Source: Turritopsis dohrnii
Lineage: Eukaryota; Cnidaria; Hydrozoa; Anthoathecata; Oceaniidae
Direction of reading: 5' to 3'
Length of the DNA stretch: 64,000 nucleotides
Assembly (NCBI GenBank): GCA_027922465.2
Contig: BQMF02000067.1
Location: 1,137,085-1,201,084 of the forward strand
Each line of letters begins with the position of its first letter. Position 1 is the first letter of the stretch. A model generated the notes under the pieces. The model saw only the letters and a program-made list of their open reading frames with translations, was not told the origin of the DNA and ran no database searches. Made by a program: the position numbers and the translations under genes. Positions 56,854 through 64,000 of this stretch are shown here, piece after piece.

Positions 56854-57954
56854 CTAATATTTGATACGTTTTCCTTTGGCTTGTATAATCATATCTACCC
56901 GTTTATACATACTTTCTATAGTTTTGTTTATATAATTGATGGGCACATTACGAAGACATAGTTTAACACGAGCCGAAAACATTTCGAAACTTTCAAAAGT
57001 TATATTTTCTGTAAGAGCCTGTTCATGTAGCTTATCTTTTACGTAATTAAAAACATTTTCTATAGGATTTAAATCAGGACTTCTTGCTGGTATATCAAAC
57101 TTAAATGCACCTACTTCAGCGAGTGCCTCTCTGGCAGCCTTACTGTTCTGACTAGGATCCCCATCTTGCAAAAACATTCGTGTTTGTGGGTTTCCACATC
57201 TCTCAAGTGTTGACGGGAAATGGTCTTTTATAAACTTCCCAAACTTTTGACCATTTATTCGATCGAAATACTGTTCACACAGGACTACCCCTCTACTATA
57301 ACTAATCCCAACCATGAAGTGTGCAACCCGACCACCAGAACCAACATGACTACCTTTAGCTGTGCATTTCGGCTCAAGCCCTTCGTCTTTTTTACGCCAT
57401 GCCATTGTCCTGCACGACTTGGCTTCGTCGAGGGGATTGTACTTGTGTTGGAACCCAGCACCGTCAAGGTAGAAAGCGATTTTGTTCTTCCAAAAGTCCA
57501 TGTCTCCCTCTCTTTTGATTTTTCTGCAGAATTCGGAGCGGCATTTCAAGTCTTTCGCTGTCAGCAGGCCTTTCTTTCGAGAATGATAATATTTGTAACC
57601 TTCGCTGTGCAAAAATCGACGGACAGTTTCGTCGTGTAAGTCTTTTTGTATGTCAGCAGCTACACGGAGTTTCTTTACGGTGAATGCACCAACACCATCT
57701 CGCAACTTCGGTATTTCACGAATGAGAGCACGCTTATCTCTTTCAGTCAGTTTGGGTGGACGTCCCTTGTTGTTGTGTCGCTTGTCGTGATCTTCGCCTG
57801 ACAGAATAGCCTTCTTACAATGTCGATAAATAGTTGACGACGAATACATTGGGTACATCTTGCAAAGTTCTTTTCCTGACATGTTCCTGTCCTGATGCAG
57901 ATATCTTAAGTGTATAGACACTTCTAAAGGAATTTTTCTATATGCTTTTTTCAT
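56854..57954 (-). CDS. Tc1/mariner-type transposase, DD34E, 366 aa, intact
   Basis: Cut-and-paste transposase. The N-terminus has two helix-turn-helix segments (about 1-50 and 70-125) around a basic GRPPKLTERDKRALIRE linker. The catalytic acids are D164 (FYLDGAGF), D264 (FLQDGDPSQN) and E299 (RSPDLNPIENVFNYV), with 34 residues between the last two, so DD34E. The length is normal and the frame has no stop. The sequence between D164 and D264 is longer than in many Tc1 proteins and rich in Gly/Cys (KGSHVGSGGRVAHFMVG). It faces the Rep gene. The start ATG at 57954 is followed at once by a plausible KKAYRKIPLE N-terminus. Confidence 0.9.
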   Translation of the reverse strand: MKKAYRKIPLEVSIHLRYLHQDRNMSGKELCKMYPMYSSSTIYRHCKKAILSGEDHDKRHNNKGRPPKLTERDKRALIREIPKLRDGVGAFTVKKLRVAADIQKDLHDETVRRFLHSEGYKYYHSRKKGLLTAKDLKCRSEFCRKIKREGDMDFWKNKIAFYLDGAGFQHKYNPLDEAKSCRTMAWRKKDEGLEPKCTAKGSHVGSGGRVAHFMVGISYSRGVVLCEQYFDRINGQKFGKFIKDHFPSTLERCGNPQTRMFLQDGDPSQNSKAAREALAEVGAFKFDIPARSPDLNPIENVFNYVKDKLHEQALTENITFESFEMFSARVKLCLRNVPINYINKTIESMYKRVDMIIQAKGKRIKY

Positions 57955-58239
57955 CTAAAGGGGGGAAATATCAAACTGCTAACTTGTTTTGTTTACATTT
58001 ATATAAAAGTGTGGCAGCTTGAGAAAATTCCGAGAAAATTCTGGGATGCCGTAAAAAAAGTTTCCCTATTAAATCAAAAAAACAAAATATCTGTCCACCA
58101 AAGCGAAAATGAAAACTGAAAAACAGCGACAATTTTTTCCAACTACTTTGGAAATGTAGCAAAGGACCTCAAATCTAAGCTTACTTCGATTATAGATTAT
58201 GTATGGAGAAAAATACCAATACACAGAAAAACAAGATAT

Positions 58240-58790
58240 TTGTCGAAAAACATCTGAGACCCTTAATCTAAATAAATCAACGGGATTGGACGAGCTGCCA
58301 CCGGGAATGATCAAAGACTGTGCTACCACTTGCCTTTATTATCAACTTATCAATCATTTCCAGTGAATTTCCAACTATGTTGATAAAGGCAAAAATAATA
58401 CTAATACACAAAAGTGAGGATGCTAAACCAGAAAACTATTGACCCATCTCTATCTTGCCAATATTTTCAAATATCATCGAGCGAGCTGTCCATAGCCAAT
58501 TACTGGACTATTTGGAGAAAAATTAACTTTTGTCTGACTGTCAATTTGGGTACCCAAATCACTGTTCACCGAAACTTGCTTCCACCATCCTGCTCGATGA
58601 CATCCAAAAATTTATTGACAATGGACAATTGGTTGGAGCTGTTTACATCAATTTAACAAAAGCTTTTGAGTCAATAGGACATGGTTCATTATTGCACAAA
58701 TTACAGGAGTATGGTATAAATGGACAGTAATTAGAGTGGTTCACCAATTATTTACTCAACAGAAGTCAAACAGTTTCCAATGACAATGAA
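58240..58790 (+). pseudogene. LINE reverse-transcriptase remnant
   Basis: Translated in shifting frames: LNKSTGLDELPPGMIKDCA, then a degraded RPISILPIFSNI-like piece, then SDCQFGYPNHCSPKLAST, DDIQKFIDNGQLVGAVYINL and TKAFESIGHGSLLHKL. The order is that of CR1/Jockey-type RTs. Many stops and shifts; the active-site part is absent. Confidence 0.75.
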
Positions 58791-58890
58791 CGGGAGTTAT
58801 AAATACTTAAAAGTATATTCGTTCAAGGTCAGTCTGAGGTAGTTATTTTAGAAATATGAATTCAAAATTAGCTAATATTTTCATACATGT

Positions 58891-59600
58891 ATGCTAGTAT
58901 CCCGGGTAAACATTTTTACCCTGTTTAACTTCGAAAAGGATGTGTCAAATTCCGCATTCCCCCGTGACGAAAATTTTAATTACAGAATCGCTACTCGAAA
59001 GTGTACCCATGTTGTAGGGCTTGAAAAACTTGTTAAAAAAGTGTATAGAATCATTTCGCCTCGATCCACCATTGCAGAGATATCGTCGATCAAAGATTTT
59101 GATGACGTCATATCCGCAGTACCAAATAAAATTTAAACCAAAATGTTGCCCAAAAAAAACGTCAGTTATCCTTGTTGGTTCTTGAGGTATTTTCCTAAAA
59201 ACGTCGCGTTCCATTGGAGATGCAATGTAATGGTTCCCCGTGATTATAAAAAAAACTGACGTCAAATGATGCCACATGCTTTTGGAATAATCATGAAAAA
59301 AGTGTCTCTCGCATCTACGTGGTTTTACGCGCACATAAGAGGACGATGACCGTAAATTTAAACTAAATATATCACTCTCTAAAATAAAAGTGGGATGCAC
59401 AACGCGGATTATTATAATAAGATTTACAGTTAAAAGTATTACAATTTCTTGCAGCCATCGTCATTTCTATGGTGGAAGCAACACATTTATACCCCCTAAA
59501 TGTTTAAGTTCTCTTCGCTCTCTCCGTTGCAGATCCTCGATTTCTTTCGAAGTTCAATCTATCATTTTGCATGACAGACAAGCAAACAGAGAATTGGGTA
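58891..59600 (+). repeat. Dispersed repeat copy (CTAGTATCCCG family), short form
   Basis: Starts GCTAGTATCCCGGGTAAACA and contains CACTCTCTAAAATAAAAGTG with GCGGATTATTATAATAAG near 59375-59423. It runs on to GAATTGGGTATTAATATATA, the same 3' end as the CTAGCCGCC family. It is followed without a gap by a CTAGCCGCC copy. Confidence 0.65.
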
Positions 59601-59610
59601 TTAATATATA

Positions 59611-60060
59611 GACTAGCCGCCAAGGCGGCCCCGCTTGCCGCCCATGTTCAGCCTGCACTGTGTCACCACCCGCTCCAAATTATTGCACTTAAAACCAGTG
59701 ATAAGCGAGGGACGTATAATGGGAGAACTGAGGTTCAGTTCTAATGATTTTCACTTCCTTTGCTGCTGGCTTTATCGCTTAATAAAGCTTGTTTGCACAT
59801 GAAGACAAATTCGTTCCTGGTGTTTCAAATCTTGCATGGTCTTAACTCAGCCGTTCATTGTTGCATTTAAATTATCAGCAAACTTTCTTGCTTTACACAA
59901 TGCATTCCGAACGTGAACTTCATGTGACAATTTTAAACCAATCAAATATCAGTTTAAACAATGGTTCCTAAAAAACTGTATTTCATGATGTGCTATTTAT
60001 TTACTTTTTAAAACCAATCGATTATCGGTTTTAACAATACAGATTATCAGTTTAACAATT
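59611..60060 (+). repeat. Dispersed repeat copy (CTAGCCGCCAAG family), truncated
   Basis: Starts ACTAGCCGCCAAGGCGGCCC and follows the 19367 copy for about 350 bases (CACTTAAAACCAG, AATGCATTCCGAACGTGAAC), then diverges. Confidence 0.65.
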
Positions 60061-60090
60061 CTTATCAATAATTATTAATGAGGAAATATA

Positions 60091-61007
60091 CCGGGTGGGC
60101 CAAAAAAACTCCCCTAAAATTAAAAATAAGAATTCCCTACTGAAAAGAAAAAATCAACTCTCATTTTTCTCTATACTGAAACTGACATGTAATTATGATA
60201 GTTAAAGGAAATTTTATGTGAAATTGTGAAAATCTTGTAAGGTTACAGATATTTTCATGGACCACTGCAAATTATGAATGTCCTAAAATCATAAAAAAAC
60301 TGTTGTCAGAAATCTTATATACACCCTCTATTCTAAAGAGGTTTCTGTTTTGTTTATACTTATACAAGTTCCTTTTGCAATGCAAAGTCTTATGTATGTT
60401 GTATTGCAAAAAAAAACAAAAACAGTTGGTTCCAGATCCGTATTTTGAAACAACAAGAAGCGTACGGCACAGAAAAAAAACACGAAATAATGGTTCTTTC
60501 AAAAGACAAAATCATCATTCAAAATGGTTATGAAGAAAAAAGCTGGTCGGCCTACAAAATTTGAAAAAACAATGGTTCAATGGAAAGACGGCCTAGCTCA
60601 GGGCGGCCGGTAACCAAAACCACAGAAGAAAACATGAACCTAATTGAAGAGTTCATTGAGTCCCAGGAAGAGAAACCCCACACGCATTTAAACAAGGGAG
60701 ATGTATCAAGATGCTCTTCGGTTAAGAATTGTATTCTAATTAACATTGAATTGTAGATCAGGTATTAAAATGACATTTGGCTTGCCTCATTTTTGACATC
60801 ACTATCACCTTTTCGTACAGACCTGTTTTTGGAGGTTTTAACAAAATATTTATATCTTTAAAAATCTTCAATGTTTTGACTTGAAATTTGTCAACAAATT
60901 CCAAAACGTGTTCAATTTTACGGTCTAAAAAATCTACGCATTAAAATCCTTTTTTAAGAAAGTTGTTGTTATCAAAATGTTAGGGGCACTTTATTTGGCC
61001 CACCTGG
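60091..61007 (+). mobile_element. Mariner-like element, 0.92 kb, deleted
   Basis: Imperfect TIRs CCGGGTGGGCCAAAAAAACT and, in complement, CCAGGTGGGCCAAATAAAGT are flanked by TA at 60089-60090 and 61008-61009. Inside, near 60570-60740, a frame reads MERRPSSGRPVTKTTEEN and LIEEFIESQEE, the linker and second helix-turn-helix of a transposase. The catalytic half is missing. Confidence 0.75.
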
Positions 61008-61265
61008 TATTGTTGTTGAGACGGGGGTAAAACATTTGAAATACTTAACAATAGCAATTACAACCTTGATCTTTGGCGGCGTGAATACAGGAATCAAGCA
61101 TTTTTCAACTGGCGTGAATTTTTCTATAGTTTTGTTGATAATCATTGTCAGGGAAATCAAGTAGGACTTATGGATCCTTTGTGAATCATGCATGTAATCA
61201 ATTTATTGATTTTCATTAACAAACTATTTTAACAATTTTTTTGAATGCCATTAATATATATATAC

Positions 61266-63590
61266 TAGTATCCCGGGTAAAAACTTTTTACCGAACTTAA
61301 CTTTGAAAACATTAGGTCAAATCTGCCATTCCTGTGGTACGTACGCGTCACTCGCCACCCATGTTCAGTATGCGTTGTGTCACAGAAGTTAACTTGTGTA
61401 AAAGTTTCTTTTCAGGCATTAATTTGTTATTACATTCAGAAGATTAAAAACAGAAACAAATAGCAACATGGCTCAGAATAATATATTTATACGCAGAAGA
61501 GAAGTAACTTTAATGTAAAAAAAATGGCAATATATAACACAGAACTGTTTACCCAGACATACGAAACCAAACATTGAATAACATTACAAAATGTGAATTG
61601 AAAACAAATTGATACCTTCTAACTGTGTTTCTTTCGTGCGGAAGTTACATTATACAGCAACCATTAATGAATTTTTGAAATGATATATAGTCTGTTCTTC
61701 CCAAAACCATCAACGTCATGATTAAAACCATGAGTTTCAATTCTTTATGCTTTTTTTATTATTACCTAAAAAATTAATACTTGAATTGTAATACCGAAAA
61801 CCTAATCATGCTATAAGAATATTGAAATAAACAACAACAACAACAACAAAAAAAAATGCAATTCAACTACGCATTTATCCTAAAAACAATAACTCAAAAC
61901 ACAAAACACCGTAATAGTAATTGTAATACTGTAATACCGAAAACCTAATCATGCTATAAGAATATTGAAATAAACAACAACAACAAAAGTGAAATTCAAC
62001 TACGCATTTATCCTTAAAACAAAAATTTACCCAGAAGATAAAAAGTCACAAATAAAATCATAATGCCAAACTTATATATATACCCAGGTACGTAAACGAT
62101 TACCATAACACAAAATAATGCATAAACATTTCATTGCACAGAACTTCTTAAATACATAATCCATTCACATCTACCTTATGAATAATAATTAAAAACACAA
62201 ACGTGATGACAGAATTTATATCTAAAGAGTTTATAAAAAATTGAAAACAACCACATTTTTAATCTGAGTTAAAATCTCCTCTGGCTAATTCACAACAGTT
62301 AAACAACCCTTTATTCTTATTTATCCAGCATACCAACTGTGTTATAACTAAATAGATTTATACTATTTTAACTTTAGCTGAACTTTAAACAAAATGGGAT
62401 ACCTTTCACTGCCAATTCACATGTTAGTAAACTAAACAGCATTGATCATCTTCTGTAGACATTTTCAAACACTTCTAAACTCTTTACTTCTATATTCATA
62501 CCTATAAACAAATTACTAATACTTTATTTACTTTCCAGCACAAACATACATAGGTATTTATAAAACACTTTCGCTACCATTTTTTTTTAAGTGAAATACA
62601 TAAAACTGCTCTCTTCGTTTGGAAAAACTGCTAAACTTTCTGTATTTTCCAGTAGATTTTGTACTTTTTGGCAGGCAGACAAAAGCATCAAGCATCGATA
62701 TAAATTAGATACAATAGATACAATCAGACAGCATAACACATTCCCCACTTCCACAGCGTCATGAGAAATAAAAATTCATAGCTGTAGGACCATTTTTAAT
62801 GTAATAATAGCGCGCGTTACCAAAACAAATTTCTCTCGGCTTCTTTTCATCCAGCAGCATATACACATTCTAAACGACAGAATAACTGAGACATCCACTC
62901 AAAGCTAAATCAATTAATCTTTCAAAACTAAATTAAAACCATTCCTTACTGTGTAAATAAACATGAAACTGCATTTCTCCACTGCACTTTCTTCTGTATA
63001 GCGATATTTGATAACTAAAACGTAAACAAACATTTAAAAACCTGTTCTTTTATTAATCTAAAATATTAAACAATAAAAGTCTTATCGTTCTGCACAGCCA
63101 ATTTTTAAAAACTTCACTGCACTTCTTCTGTATATCTAAATATGATTTTTCATTGTAAACAAACGATAATAAAACGTTTCATAATAATGACAATACCTTC
63201 GTGCATACAAACCTGTGTTCCTTCGTCAGTTCTTTCGTCGATTTGCTGCCTAAAACAATCAAATTTAAATTAAAATATTCGTATACAAAAAGAAACACGT
63301 CTTCTTCGCGAAGTTTCTTGCTCACGAAATGATCGTTGACAAATTTTGAACGATTAACATTGCATTGCTCGCACTCCTCCAAAGACGTTTTTCGGCTGAT
63401 TTCCACTGCGCAAACCAAAAATAACAAAACGGAGGAGCATATACTAATCGCGGAAAATCAAAAAAAGTGTCTCGCTTCGTGGTTTTACGACGAAAAGGGA
63501 AAAAATAAGAAGGATTTGACCGTGAAAAAAACAAATATGTCACTCTCTAAAATAAAAGTGGGATGCACAATCGCGGATTATTATAATAAG
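61266..63590 (+). repeat. Dispersed repeat copy (CTAGTATCCCG family), long form
   Basis: Starts CTAGTATCCCGGGTAAAAAC, with GGTAAAAACTTTTTACC as a near-terminal hairpin. It ends CACTCTCTAAAATAAAAGTG, GCACAATCGCGGATTATTA, TAATAAG. A block around TACCGAAAACCTAATCATGC is duplicated inside (about 61793 and 61931). Non-coding. Candidate ORFs at 63.2-63.6 kb overlap this repeat end and are not supported. Confidence 0.7.
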
Positions 63591-63629
63591 ATTAATTGTG
63601 ACTGTCCAGGGGATTTTGATAACAAACCA

Positions 63630-63785
63630 TAAAACATTTTTCAAAAAACGTTAAAAACGATAATTAAACAATGGAAGAAAATGTTAAAAAACGTTTTTAT
63701 GAAAAAGTAAAAACGTTTTTATGGAAACGATAAAATGTTACAAAATTCGAAAGCAAAAACGTTAAAAATGTTTTTTGTTTAAAAA
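63630..63785. repeat. Short scattered AAAACGTTTTTA repeats
   Basis: AACGTTAAAAACG and AAAACGTTTTTATG motifs occur about six times in 150 bases, several self-complementary. No gene; the rest of the window to 64000 shows nothing I can name. Confidence 0.6.
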
Positions 63786-64000
63786 GATTACTTGTTTTGC
63801 CTCCGCAATACAGATAAACTTTGAATAATAACTTTTATGCTACCTAGGAAACCTGTTTAAATTTTATTAATACTAACAATAATAATAATAACAAGAATGC
63901 CTAAAGTGTGATACGAATTATGTTTCAAAGTATTTATGTTTTTGTATTTTTCTGAGACATGCGACCTTCAATCAGAGCTACTTGGAAAAGAACGGGTTTA

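Larger units (their letters stand above)
54855..58003. mobile_element. Putative Rep + Tc1-type transposase element with internal iterons
   Basis: A plus-strand rolling-circle Rep gene and a minus-strand Tc1/mariner-type transposase converge on a 590-bp spacer full of iterons. Just outside both start codons is the same 12-mer, TGTAAACAAAAC, in inverted orientation (54861-54872, and complement at 57986-57997), each preceded by a TATAT stretch. These may be the terminal repeats of a 3.15-kb element ending at TA sites. Both genes are intact, which argues for a recent common arrival. That the two form one element is inference from intactness, symmetry and the shared 12-mer. Confidence 0.55.

Noticed and set aside
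63179..63632. Small ORFs at the right edge
   Set aside because: They lie in the end of a dispersed repeat and its flank and lack motifs.

Overview
The window is animal genomic DNA, AT-rich and dominated by mobile elements. Genes are split by short GT-AG introns of about 60-80 bp. The element mix (Kolobok-like TTAA transposon, eukaryotic integrase-type DDE genes, BEL/Pao, CR1-like LINE, Helitron-like gene, Tc1/mariner) is typical of an early-branching metazoan. A cnidarian, perhaps a hydrozoan, is my best guess, but this is inference. I see no ordinary single-copy host gene with full confidence. Possible exceptions are the RRM gene at 28.35-28.6 kb and the intact RPA-like and RING genes, and even these sit among element parts.

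Layout. 1-3.8 kb: DDE integrase gene (+) facing a HECT ubiquitin-ligase gene (-). 4.6-7.3 kb: minisatellite and a 2.4-kb TIR transposon with gene remains. 8.3-9.7 kb: intact three-exon OB-fold/RPA-like gene. 11.2-11.9 kb: tRNA-derived SINE-like repeats. 12.7-19.35 kb: a decayed LINE (+) split by a 578-bp TTAA MITE and by a 4.05-kb Kolobok-like element. 20.8-23.5 kb: CR1-like LINE (-). 24.1-25.4 kb: second integrase type, frameshifted. 25.7-28.6 kb: an unrecognised two-exon gene, tandem copies of one of its exon borders, a chimeric Helitron fragment and an RRM gene, all minus. 32.5-45.1 kb: Helitron-like Rep/helicase gene with about 16 exons, interrupted in its third exon by a young, apparently intact BEL/Pao retrotransposon with apparently identical LTRs. 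45.1-45.4 kb: antisense 28S rDNA fragment. 45.4-49.4 kb: intact four-exon RING gene (-). 51.0-53.6 kb: third integrase (+) again facing a HECT C-lobe (-). 54.86-58.0 kb: a rolling-circle Rep gene (+) and a Tc1/mariner-type transposase (-), convergent, with a dense inverted array of 8-bp iterons between their 3' ends. 58.2-64 kb: LINE, mariner and interspersed-repeat remnants.

Two arrangements look like systems rather than chance. One is the Rep + DD34E transposase + iteron cassette. The other is the recurring integrase/HECT pair, beside a RING-type ligase gene in one of its two copies, which suggests a transposon lineage that carries ubiquitin-ligase genes.
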